DNA from: Nitrososphaeria archaeon
Lineage (GTDB): Archaea > Thermoproteota > Nitrososphaeria > Nitrososphaerales > Nitrososphaeraceae
Assembly: GCA_021324715.1 (NCBI GenBank)
Contig: JAJPIN010000044.1
Coordinates: 1 to 12,720 of the forward strand
DNA: 12,720 bases
Reading direction: 5' to 3'
The position numbers were made by a program, and so were the translations under genes. Below the pieces are notes generated by a model. That model was not told the DNA's origin and ran no database searches. It saw only the letters and a program-made list of their open reading frames with translations. Each line of letters begins with the position of its first letter. Within the stretch, counting starts at the first letter, position 1. Below are positions 1 to 5,475 of this stretch, piece by piece.

Positions 1-93
1 AGAAAGAGTAACAAGAAGTATTGTTACTGGTGGCCCCCTGAAACCCAATGACAATAATGCAGGACCAAGGAATGTTGAAAGCTTTGTTTTCAT
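1..93 (-). CDS. 5' end of an unknown gene, truncated by the window edge
   Basis: An open frame of 31 codons starts at the ATG complementary to 91-93 and runs off the left edge. It begins MKTKLSTFLGPALL and is hydrophobic, possibly a signal or membrane segment. A TATA-like element on the minus strand (TTTATAAT, about 126-133) sits some 37 bp before the ATG, which would give a short leader, and an in-frame stop lies further upstream. It would be divergent from the secreted-protein gene at 245. An 8-bp inverted repeat (7-14 and 21-28, 6-nt loop) lies inside it, which weakens the case for coding. No family recognised. Confidence 0.4.
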   Translation of the reverse strand, partial: MKTKLSTFLGPALLSLGFRGPPVTILLVTLS

Positions 94-208
94 TTTCCGA
101 TTTGATGCCTTATTATGGTCAACATATTATAAATAGAGTGGATGAGGTGTTCGTTATGTTCATAGAGCTAGTTGGTCATGGAAAATAGATAGTTAGTCTT
201 TACATTCC

Positions 209-219
209 ATAATATATTA
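209..219 (+). promoter_or_regulatory. TATA box of the 245-526 gene
   Basis: The stretch ATAATATATTA is centred about 26 bp before position 240, which would place transcription start a few bases before the ATG at 245, a typical archaeal short-leader promoter. Confidence 0.55.
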
Positions 220-244
220 AAGGGATGTAATACATTGGTTATCG

Positions 245-526
245 ATGAATAAATCAACATATGTTGGAGCCGTGGTACTCACTTTGGCATTAACGTTAAT
301 TTATGCCTCAGTCGCAAATGCTCAAAATGTGACCACTAATGCTTCAAACGCGATGGGAAATGCGAGTGCGAAGGCAAACAACACAATTGGGAACGCTAGT
401 GCGAAGGCAAACAACACAGCTGCAAATTTAATGAATAAGACTGAAGACTTGGGCAAGAAGATAGCTGGGGGTCTAGGTAGTTTACTAGGTAACGCAAGTC
501 AAAAACTCAAGGAAGGTTCAAAGTAA
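245..526 (+). CDS. small secreted, sequon-rich repeat protein
   Basis: This 93-residue protein has an N-terminal signal peptide: a hydrophobic stretch at residues 7-24 ends in an Ala-Asn-Ala signal-peptidase-like site at 24-26. The mature part is hydrophilic and rich in Asn, Ala, Lys and Ser. Residues 38-48 and 49-59 are near-identical 11-residue tandem repeats (GNASAKANNT plus one residue), encoded by 33-nt DNA repeats at 356-388 and 389-421. Eight N-x-S/T sequons (Asn28, 32, 39, 45, 50, 56, 64, 83) suggest heavy N-glycosylation at the cell surface. The 11-residue period resembles LEA/hydrophilin repeats, but that link is only a pattern. The TATA box at 209-219 supports the ATG. T-runs follow the stop. 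Function unknown; a surface or stress-protective role is inference. Confidence 0.8.
   Translation: MNKSTYVGAVVLTLALTLIYASVANAQNVTTNASNAMGNASAKANNTIGNASAKANNTAANLMNKTEDLGKKIAGGLGSLLGNASQKLKEGSK
356..421 (+). repeat. 33-nt tandem repeat, two units
   Basis: Units 356-388 and 389-421 agree at 28 of 33 positions and encode the 11-residue repeat of the secreted protein. Three of the five differences are silent third-position changes, which suggests selection on the peptide since duplication. Confidence 0.75.
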
Positions 527-544
527 CCAACCTCTTCCGAGAAA

Positions 545-606
545 TTTTTTTGACTCAATTTTTGACTCTAGATTTGCTGGACAGTTCCAGACCTTAACTT
601 TTTTTT
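545..606 (+). terminator. T-rich terminator region after the secreted-protein gene
   Basis: A T7 run (545-551), a T5 run (559-563) and a T8 run (599-606) follow the stop at 526. The first two belong to a short direct repeat, TTTTTGACTC (547-556 and 559-568). Archaeal transcription terminates at U-tracts without needing a hairpin. Confidence 0.5.
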
Positions 607-830
607 AATTTGTTGAATATCAATCTCACAGAACATAGATTAGTTCTTTTTCATCCGTCGGCTCCTGTTGTTGGCGATCCCAATCATCATGGTGCGATGT
701 AAACATAGTTTGTGCGTTTAAGCAGTCATATCTTGATTGTTTTTTATGAGCGTTATATTTTTCATTCCTTCGCGCAGAATAACTCTATTAAATCTTTATG
801 ATTAATTATGATTATATTATTTTTCAGGAG
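607..830. other. intergenic stretch before the lipid-kinase gene
   Basis: I see no gene here. The right part holds a TATA-like element (ATTATATTAT, 811-820) that would start a + transcript near 841, just upstream of the split kinase gene. Confidence 0.4.
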
Positions 831-854
831 ATGGGTGACTGAAGAATACTAAAT

Positions 855-893
855 ATGCGGGTTCCAAATTCGGGAAGATTCAAACGAATTTGA
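855..893 (+). CDS. possible 12-codon leader peptide, or displaced start of the kinase gene
   Basis: ATG at 855 opens a frame reading MRVPNSGRFKRI and stops at 891-893. Its stop (TGA) overlaps the TTG start of the kinase fragment at 890, a TTGA overlap like the ATGA arrangement of translationally coupled genes. The alternative is that these residues are the original N-terminus of the kinase, displaced by a one-base indel; the kinase frame itself opens only after a stop at 836-838. The basic, low-complexity peptide favours neither. Confidence 0.25.
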   Translation: MRVPNSGRFKRI

Positions 894-1204
894 ATAGAGA
901 TAACCTGAATGAAACGATTTTAATATTAAATCCGAACTCTCAAGGTGGTAACACAGGAAAAAATTGGATTGAAACCTATAATAAAGTTAAGCATATTCTA
1001 CCTAAGCATCATAAGATTATTTTTACCAAAAAAGCCAATGAAGGTACACTTTTAACGCGTAAGCTACTTAAAAAAGGATATAAGAATATAGTTGCTGTTG
1101 GTGGAGACGGTACTATCAACGAAGTTGCAAATGGTTTTTTAACCTTAAACCCAAAAACATGCAAAGTAATGACTATAGCAAATTTAGGAGCGAGTCTAGA
1201 CTAG
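890..1204 (+). CDS. YegS/diacylglycerol-kinase-like lipid kinase, N-terminal part
   Basis: This is the nucleotide-binding half of a DAGK-catalytic-domain protein (YegS/BmrU/LCB5 superfamily), which phosphorylates a lipid hydroxyl using ATP. Visible motifs are the first-strand NPNSQGG (residues 14-20) and the hallmark GGDGTINEVANG from residue 71. The usual P-x-G-T-x-N-x-x-A segment that should follow is missing here; it is encoded by the overlapping frame at 1159-1917. The frame ends at 1202-1204 in residues that look unlike the family. The start is a TTG at 890, because no ATG or GTG is available in this frame after the stop at 836. So it is half of one protein, broken or recoded by a -1 shift. 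The natural substrate in an ether-lipid archaeon cannot be told from sequence. Confidence 0.75.
   Translation: MNRDNLNETILILNPNSQGGNTGKNWIETYNKVKHILPKHHKIIFTKKANEGTLLTRKLLKKGYKNIVAVGGDGTINEVANGFLTLNPKTCKVMTIANLGASLD
1135..1141 (+). other. in-frame -1 slippery heptamer T_TTT_TTA
   Basis: In the frame of the N-terminal kinase fragment the codons read GGT TTT TTA, so the heptamer T TTT TTA has the exact X_XXY_YYZ phase needed for -1 slippage, the same heptamer as in HIV-1 gag-pol. A -1 slip here continues in the frame of 1159-1917. It is also a T6 homopolymer, where a base is easily lost in sequencing. Confidence 0.4.
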
Positions 1205-1917
1205 AACCTATGAATCCAAAAGGTGTCATGTATGTTGTCCCTTCTGGTAGTCGAAATGTATTGGCAAGGTCTCTTGAACTGAAACATCAAGGAGCTGAGT
1301 CTTTAATCCGCATTCGATATATGAAGAGACGCAAGATAGATGCTATAGCAGGTATAATAACAGATAAAGATACTCCCTCTTTAAGCCATAGCAGAATTGT
1401 CATGAATGCAGCAGAGATCGGTATTGGAGCTGAAATCATTGATAGATCCAAAAAAGTAAGAGGAAAGATAAAAAATCGTTTTGTATCAACCATGGCAAGT
1501 ATATTTGCTACGATTCCAGTGTACAGGAGTAATGAGTGCGATGTTATAGTTGATGGGCATAAAAAATTCTCCGTAAATATGACTATGGCTATAGTTTCAA
1601 ATGGCCGTTTCTTAGGGGGAGGCTTCAAAGCAGCACCACGTGCAAAATTCTCAGACGGTTTGTTGGATATTATAATATTAACAAATTCAGGAAGTTTCAA
1701 GATGGTTGACAAATTGATTGAGCTAAAGGGAACAAGCACATACAAATTTGAAGGAGATATCCTTTATTATCAATCTCCAGAAGTCGCATTTTTCCCAAAA
1801 GAGAGAAATGTTACTGTATCAGTAGATGGTGAATCCATAGGTATGCTTCCAGCAATTTTCAAGAATTATCATAACGCCTTGACCATTAAGAGTGAATCGA
1901 CATCAACCAGGATTTAG
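1159..1917 (+). CDS. YegS/diacylglycerol-kinase-like lipid kinase, C-terminal part
   Basis: This frame, open from 1084 and with a first ATG at 1159, carries the rest of the kinase begun at 890. It contains the segment PSGSRNVLA (from residue 28), equivalent to the family's P-x-G-T-x-N-D-x-A, then the beta-sandwich domain with GIGAEI, the long signature NGRFLGGGFKAAP with SDGLLD, and a C-terminal VDGE-x-x-G strand. It lacks GGDGT, so alone it should not bind nucleotide. A -1 shift anywhere in 1084-1204 would join the halves into about 340 residues, near the usual 300-330. The linker between GGDGT and PSGSRN would be some 20 residues longer than in bacterial DgkB. The ATG at 1159 is therefore probably not a real start. 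Interpretation: one gene, frame-disrupted or recoded. Confidence 0.75.
   Translation: MQSNDYSKFRSESRLEPMNPKGVMYVVPSGSRNVLARSLELKHQGAESLIRIRYMKRRKIDAIAGIITDKDTPSLSHSRIVMNAAEIGIGAEIIDRSKKVRGKIKNRFVSTMASIFATIPVYRSNECDVIVDGHKKFSVNMTMAIVSNGRFLGGGFKAAPRAKFSDGLLDIIILTNSGSFKMVDKLIELKGTSTYKFEGDILYYQSPEVAFFPKERNVTVSVDGESIGMLPAIFKNYHNALTIKSESTSTRI
1180..1186 (+). other. in-frame -1 slippery heptamer A_AAT_TTA
   Basis: The zero-frame codons are GCA AAT TTA and the -1 frame reads AAA TTT AGG, so this is a correctly phased X_XXY_YYZ heptamer (the Rous sarcoma virus gag-pol type), 15 bases before the zero-frame stop at 1202. A 10-nt palindrome (1193-1202) follows at a plausible spacing, but I see no strong downstream stem. 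Confidence 0.4.
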
Positions 1918-1945
1918 ATATTTTGCTGAGCTAGTAATTAATTCT

Positions 1946-1961
1946 ACAAAAAATTTTTTGT
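1946..1961 (+). terminator. A6T6 palindromic terminator after the kinase gene
   Basis: A perfect 16-nt palindrome (ACAAAAAATTTTTTGT) with a T6 tract lies 29 bases after the stop at 1917. The T-tract suits archaeal intrinsic termination. Confidence 0.5.
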
Positions 1962-2154
1962 CATCGTGGAGTTGCAGTAATAAAAATATAGTATAATCTC
2001 AATTTCGTGTCAAGACCTGGAGATCTTTCACTCTGCTAGTTAATTAAATCTTTTTCAAATGCTTTATAGACTTTATACAGATATAGGATTAATACGCACA
2101 ATAGTTGAATCAGCATTATCAATAATCGATAAATAATTTAATATCTCCTGTATG

Positions 2155-2245
2155 GCAAGGGGCTTTTTTCGGCCTGCTCCGTTTTTTTCGGCCTTTCCCC
2201 TCTACCGCAATAGTGCTGCGGGGAACGGGGCAGAAACCCGAGACA
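2155..2245. ncRNA. GC-rich structured island, candidate small RNA
   Basis: A GC-rich block stands out in an AT-rich intergenic region. It contains a nested stem (TTCCCC at 2195-2200 with GGGGAA at 2220-2225; GCA at 2207-2209 with TGC at 2217-2219), small C/G stems around T-runs, and a direct repeat TTTTTTCGGCCT at 2164-2175 and 2183-2194. A TATA-like element (AATTTAATAT, about 2135) precedes it on the + strand. In AT-rich archaea GC-rich islands often mark structured RNAs. The strand is undecided, no known RNA family is recognised, and it could instead be a terminator/repeat region. Confidence 0.25.
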
Positions 2246-2554
2246 CCATTTATACAGAAGATAATGAATCAAAGGATTCAATAATATATTATGATTACAT
2301 TTGATACTTCAAAATTTCGACGGTTACAGTGATTGCATTACCGATTTGGCATTAGAAAAAGACGAATTGGAAAGGCTTCCAGTATCTCATCGAGGCAAGA
2401 GACTATTGGTGATAGGAATTTAAAGCTAAATTAGATTGCTTTTTTCTTCCGAGTTTTCATTTTTTGGACGGCTTAGTTCAAAACTCTGAAATTGTTCTCT
2501 GACTCTGACATAGTCTGCCAAGGATAACAGGCATTCAGCGTTTAGTTGTGATTT
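2246..2554. other. intergenic stretch without convincing gene
   Basis: A 40-codon open frame from a TTG at 2301 to a stop at 2421 (ending with KRLLVIGI) is the only coding-like signal. The nearest TATA-like sequence (about 2281-2290) would start transcription inside it, so I do not call it a gene. Confidence 0.3.
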
Positions 2555-2863
2555 TCACCGTTTAACGACGAGAATCAGCTTATTATCGACTTCTAGTCCT
2601 ATTGAGTTTTGCTTCAGTTTTATGCGGATCTTGTTTGCGTATTCAATAATCTGTTGTACTTCCATTATCTCTGCATGAACTTCTAGACGAGTATATTTTT
2701 CTGGTTCAAATTTTCCTTCGAAATACCCATCGAATTCTATTAATGACATGCTTCTATATTTGGAGGCTATTTCCTTCACTACATCCATGTAACCCTCAGT
2801 CCGAGGCAGATAAAATTTTATTGAATGCGGTAATACCTTGGTAGTATAGAATTCTTCAACCAT
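2555..2863 (-). CDS. hypothetical protein, 102 residues
   Basis: I do not recognise this protein. It has a charged, balanced composition with no signal peptide or membrane segment. The pattern suggests alternating strands and helices: strand at 14-19 (IKFYLP), helix 25-38, strand 40-47, strand 57-64 (YTRLEVHA), helix 65-84, strand 87-100. A beta-alpha-beta-beta-alpha-beta (ferredoxin-like) fold is possible, but that is a guess from hydrophobicity. The ATG at 2863 is supported by a TATA-like element (TTATTAGAT, about 2891) some 26 bp upstream, which makes it leaderless. It is monocistronic by spacing: the SET gene ends 270 bases upstream on the same strand. It probably acts in the cytoplasm. 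Confidence 0.65.
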   Translation of the reverse strand: MVEEFYTTKVLPHSIKFYLPRTEGYMDVVKEIASKYRSMSLIEFDGYFEGKFEPEKYTRLEVHAEIMEVQQIIEYANKIRIKLKQNSIGLEVDNKLILVVKR

Positions 2864-3098
2864 ATAGATAAATTGGGAAACATTCTATCTAATAACTTCT
2901 CGTTTGACCTCATATTAACTCGAGTGTTCAGTATAACCTTGTCCCATTATATGTTTTCTCGAAGGCCTGTAATAACCAAAGTCTAGTATCTTAAGGAATG
3001 GGCGATTCATCATCTAGAACGTCAATATTCTCAATCCATGTCTTTGTGATATGTAGGCTGTAAGAAGAAGTATTGTATGGAAGTTAAGTGGACGGTCT

Positions 3099-3136
3099 GG
3101 TATAGTTCAGATCATACCGGATCGATTATTGATCCG
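3099..3136 (-). terminator. two adjacent hairpins directly after the SET gene
   Basis: CGGATC (3118-3123) pairs with GATCCG (3131-3136) around a 7-nt loop and touches the stop codon at 3137-3139. An alternative stem pairs TCTGGTAT (3096-3103) with ATACCGGA (3114-3121) with one wobble. The two overlap and so exclude each other. No T-run follows, so this may be a processing or stability hairpin rather than a classical terminator. Confidence 0.4.
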
Positions 3137-4414
3137 CTAGAGAGGAACTGGGTTAGGGATGTGAAGATTTAACCAGTAACTAAGACGATACTTTAAAAGA
3201 ATCTGTTTGCCGTCTGGGATGGCCTTTGTAGCGACAACTATTAAACGAAATTTTTCTCCATCAAAGAGAGGCACCCATACAGCATTTGAATTATCATCTG
3301 AATGGTTAATGAACCTGGTAGGATTTCCAGCCCTCTTTGCATCCACGACAAACATCTCGCTACCGGGAACTTCTTCTATAGAATAGGGTGCAAAATACGT
3401 GTTATCCACTCTCTCATTTGTCGCCATTGGAATTACCTTTAGAATTGCTCCACTATATTCTCCTATTATCGTTCCACGCTTGATGTATTGGCCTGCTACC
3501 AGTCCATTTCCAACCAACTCGTTTACTCTCACAATCACAACCTTGGGCAGGTGTATTTTGCCGGCATGAAATTGACTGAGGATCTTGTTCATCAGTGATT
3601 TTTTTGAGACGTAACGAAGGTTGCCACTTTTGAGTCCTTCACCATAGGAACAGTGGCCGTCGATAAATGGACGCAACTTGCGATACGAATCATTGATGAT
3701 TTTCAAATCCCGTGTACGGTAATTGTCTGCTACGGCTGGTGCCTTTAGCAATTTGACTCCAAACCTCTTTTTGAATTCCTTTGTCGTAATTTTACAGATT
3801 CTGCCATCGCCTGTCATTAAATATGGCTCTGGAGAAAGCGAGAGTCGGCTAATCTTGAGTTCCATTTTTCTCAAGGAATCCAGTTCTGCCTTTTTCAAAT
3901 GATCTTTTCGTATGGTGTAATAGTATGTGTAAACGCTGTCTATTTCATTTGATGGAATTATTGAAAGTTGAATTTCTATCGCACTCCCTTTCCCATAGAG
4001 AGCTTTCCTTACCTGGCCCTTGTAACTCATAATGACATTCCCGTTCTTGGAAACATCAACGAAGAAATCGTGCAATCTGTCAGAACGTGCAACGGCAACG
4101 CCAATACTGGAACCATCGGAATCGCTTTCCAGTGTATACCTGTTTCCAAAGTTCTTAATCCTATTTGCATGAATTACAATGAGATTTTTCCTTTGGGTAA
4201 TGACCAATCCTTTACGCTTCTCTCGAAAGATAACATCGAGCTGTTCGGATGCCTCCCGAACTGGTTCCAATACAAATGCAGGAACCTGTTTCTCACATTG
4301 TTTGCAGACCTGCTTAAGGATCTGAACGTGTCCTCTTTTGCAAGCAGTGCTCTTTGGAAATCTTAGTTTCAGATTCTTCATCGATCCGTTGCCAGTGCTT
4401 GGAGTAGGAATCAT
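3137..4414 (-). CDS. SET-domain protein with N-terminal zinc cluster (putative lysine methyltransferase)
   Basis: This 425-residue protein has a C-terminal SET domain (about 290-412), the eukaryote-type fold that transfers methyl from S-adenosylmethionine to protein lysines. Visible motifs are GNGLVAG at 302-308, GEYSG at 318-322, RFINHS at 367-372 (the N-H-S cofactor motif) and a late Tyr in LLKYRL (Tyr409) at the position of the catalytic Tyr. A Cys-rich post-SET motif is absent. The N-terminus has Cys25, His29, Cys37 and Cys40 (C-x3-H-x7-C-x2-C), a likely zinc site. Residues about 45-290 are unrecognised. The start is well supported: the TATA box at 4434-4446 lies 26 bp from the ATG, so the mRNA is leaderless. 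It stands alone. The substrate is unknown; archaeal histone, other chromatin protein or ribosomal protein are candidates by analogy only. Confidence 0.8.
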   Translation of the reverse strand: MIPTPSTGNGSMKNLKLRFPKSTACKRGHVQILKQVCKQCEKQVPAFVLEPVREASEQLDVIFREKRKGLVITQRKNLIVIHANRIKNFGNRYTLESDSDGSSIGVAVARSDRLHDFFVDVSKNGNVIMSYKGQVRKALYGKGSAIEIQLSIIPSNEIDSVYTYYYTIRKDHLKKAELDSLRKMELKISRLSLSPEPYLMTGDGRICKITTKEFKKRFGVKLLKAPAVADNYRTRDLKIINDSYRKLRPFIDGHCSYGEGLKSGNLRYVSKKSLMNKILSQFHAGKIHLPKVVIVRVNELVGNGLVAGQYIKRGTIIGEYSGAILKVIPMATNERVDNTYFAPYSIEEVPGSEMFVVDAKRAGNPTRFINHSDDNSNAVWVPLFDGEKFRLIVVATKAIPDGKQILLKYRLSYWLNLHIPNPVPL

Positions 4415-4433
4415 TGATCTTGCCTACCCGCCT

Positions 4434-4446
4434 GCTTTATTATATC
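4434..4446 (-). promoter_or_regulatory. TATA box of the SET gene
   Basis: On the minus strand GGATATAATAAAG is centred 26 bp before the ATG at 4414, predicting a leaderless transcript. Confidence 0.6.
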
Positions 4447-4607
4447 CTGTGCTCAACAAGAACAGCACGTATAGCAATACGTCAACAGTCGAACGTAGCT
4501 TGGCGATTTATTATCGATAATCCTTGAGGACAGACTAAATCTCGAGAAAAATTAAGTATTATTCCATTCCGCGAATAAATACTACCTAATCGTGATGTCT
4601 TTGGAAT

Positions 4608-4620
4608 CGGGATTAGAACC
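4608..4620 (-). other. weak tRNA T-arm-like (B-box) fragment
   Basis: On the minus strand GGTTCTAATCCCG fits the T-arm consensus GGTTC-x-A-x-x-CC. No other tRNA part is visible around it. It may be chance, and is noted because stronger T-arm relics occur further right. Confidence 0.2.
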
Positions 4621-4710
4621 ATGCATATACGGATTTCCCTGCAAGTATATGGGTTTTATTATAGTTTATACAATTTTTTTCCTGCAGATGTTCTCCCACA
4701 ACGAATACTC

Positions 4711-4995
4711 CTAGACCAAATTGATCGGCATTTTAAATTTGTTTAATAAAGGGAACATTAGACTGAAAGCTAACTTTCTGATTTCCGTCCGTACAATTTG
4801 TTCGGCTAGTCTCTGTAATCGTTCGGATGGACTAATTTGTGCTCCAACTTCATCTAACACTGCAAAGTTCTCAATTCCTACTGAAGTTGACGGCATTTGT
4901 ACGTGGGTATTGACTAATTCGACTGCATTTACACAGTGTTCTTCCGAAAATGGTGTCAAAATGTTACAACTTCCTTCAAGTGTAATATCGGGCAT
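4711..4995 (-). CDS. hypothetical protein, 94 residues
   Basis: I do not recognise a family. The protein is probably cytoplasmic: no signal peptide or clear membrane helix, a Cys pair (Cys10, Cys21), and a likely amphipathic helix at about 56-80 (SPSERLQRLAEQ onward). The minus frame was preferred over a 108-residue plus frame on the same DNA. The minus ATG has a strong TATA box (5020-5028) 26-30 bp upstream, and its product has ordinary composition. The plus frame lacks a promoter and reads like a shadow with Cys/Ser-rich stretches. It is monocistronic, about 300 bases downstream of the divergent SET promoter region. Confidence 0.55.
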   Translation of the reverse strand: MPDITLEGSCNILTPFSEEHCVNAVELVNTHVQMPSTSVGIENFAVLDEVGAQISPSERLQRLAEQIVRTEIRKLAFSLMFPLLNKFKMPINLV

Positions 4996-5019
4996 ACGAT
5001 ATAACGTGTTATTTGGATA

Positions 5020-5030
5020 TTTATATATAT
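5020..5030 (-). promoter_or_regulatory. TATA box of the 4711-4995 gene, possibly bidirectional
   Basis: TTATATATAT is centred 27-29 bp before the ATG at 4995. The AT-only symmetric core could also serve rightward transcription toward the small frame at 5089. Confidence 0.5.
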
Positions 5031-5088
5031 CGTATATCCAATATTAGTGAAAAGATGCTAATATGCTTTGGGTATCTTGCTTAATATA

Positions 5089-5274
5089 ATGTCAATTTAC
5101 TCATCTGGTGCAGCAATCCAATTCTTGGATAAGGACCCTATCTGCGTGGTACCACCTACCAAAGGGTCCATGTTCTTAGATAGATACCAAATCAATAATA
5201 ATCTAGTTGCAAGTTTAGTTGGCATTATAATTGTCCTCCAATACAATCTTCTTTTTCTCAAAAGTTATATTTGA
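5089..5274 (+). CDS. possible small membrane protein, 61 residues
   Basis: ATG at 5089 opens a frame whose C-terminal third (NLVASLVGIIIVLQYNLLFL) is a good membrane helix. An in-frame TTG at 5068 is an alternative start. The symmetric TATA at 5020-5030 could drive it. No family is recognised. The frame contains nested palindromes (5133-5169), which would suit a non-coding regulatory region equally well, so confidence is low. Confidence 0.25.
   Translation: MSIYSSGAAIQFLDKDPICVVPPTKGSMFLDRYQINNNLVASLVGIIIVLQYNLLFLKSYI
5133..5169. repeat. nested palindromes
   Basis: GGACCCT (5133-5139) and AGGGTCC (5163-5169) form 7-bp inverted arms. Centred between them is a perfect 10-bp palindrome, GTGGTACCAC (5146-5155). 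This could be a protein-binding site or an RNA hairpin. Confidence 0.4.
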
Positions 5275-5286
5275 ACCCGAATACAT

Positions 5287-5310
5287 AATGGGCCCAAGGA
5301 GTTGTGAATT
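5287..5310 (-). other. relic copy of the tRNA(CAT) 3' end (candidate att site)
   Basis: AATGGGCCCAAGG (5287-5299) is identical to 8786-8798, which covers the last acceptor bases and discriminator of the intact tRNA(CAT) gene. The next 11 bases match at 6 positions, giving 19 of 24 overall in the same orientation. Direct duplication of a tRNA 3' end is what tRNA-targeting integrases leave behind, so this is a candidate distal attachment site. The GGGCCC core is self-complementary, and a second TGGGCCCA lies at 5327-5334 in this AT-rich DNA. Confidence 0.4.
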
Positions 5311-5334
5311 GTTTTTGCACAAATTTTGGGCCCA
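5289..5334. repeat. 9-bp inverted repeat around GGGCCC
   Basis: TGGGCCCAA (5289-5297) and TTGGGCCCA (5326-5334) are perfect inverted arms 28 nt apart, in the 3' flank of the lipocalin-like gene. A third TGGGCCCA lies at 7012-7019, upstream of the same gene. Confidence 0.5.
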
Positions 5335-5457
5335 CGTAATTTTTTATTTAGGAAAGTGTCATTGAGACTGCCAGACTTTACCTCAGTTTTATGTGCGGGC
5401 CAGTCAGCATCATCCTTTCTGTGCAGGTAGATATAATGTACAAATGAGAAAAAGTGC

Positions 5458-5475
5458 GTAGCAAAAAAATGCTAC
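5458..5475 (-). terminator. hairpin terminator of the lipocalin-like gene
   Basis: GTAGCA (5458-5463) and TGCTAC (5470-5475) form a perfect 6-bp stem whose loop is T6 in the transcript. It begins directly at the stop codon (5476-5478) of the minus-strand gene. Confidence 0.55.

Noticed and set aside
7..28. 8-bp inverted repeat with 6-nt loop as a terminator
   Set aside because: It has no T-run after it and lies within the truncated minus-strand frame; function cannot be judged at the window edge.
2301..2423. 40-codon TTG-start frame ending KRLLVIGI
   Set aside because: The nearest TATA would start transcription inside the frame; no homology recognised and no spacing support.
2996..3077. Minus-strand open stretch ending TWIENIDVLDDESPIP
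   Set aside because: It has protein-like composition but no start codon and no promoter. It could be the C-terminus of a lost gene, not enough to call.
4721..5047. 108-codon plus-strand frame opposite the 4711-4995 gene
   Set aside because: The minus frame has a well-placed TATA box and more normal composition; the plus frame has neither.
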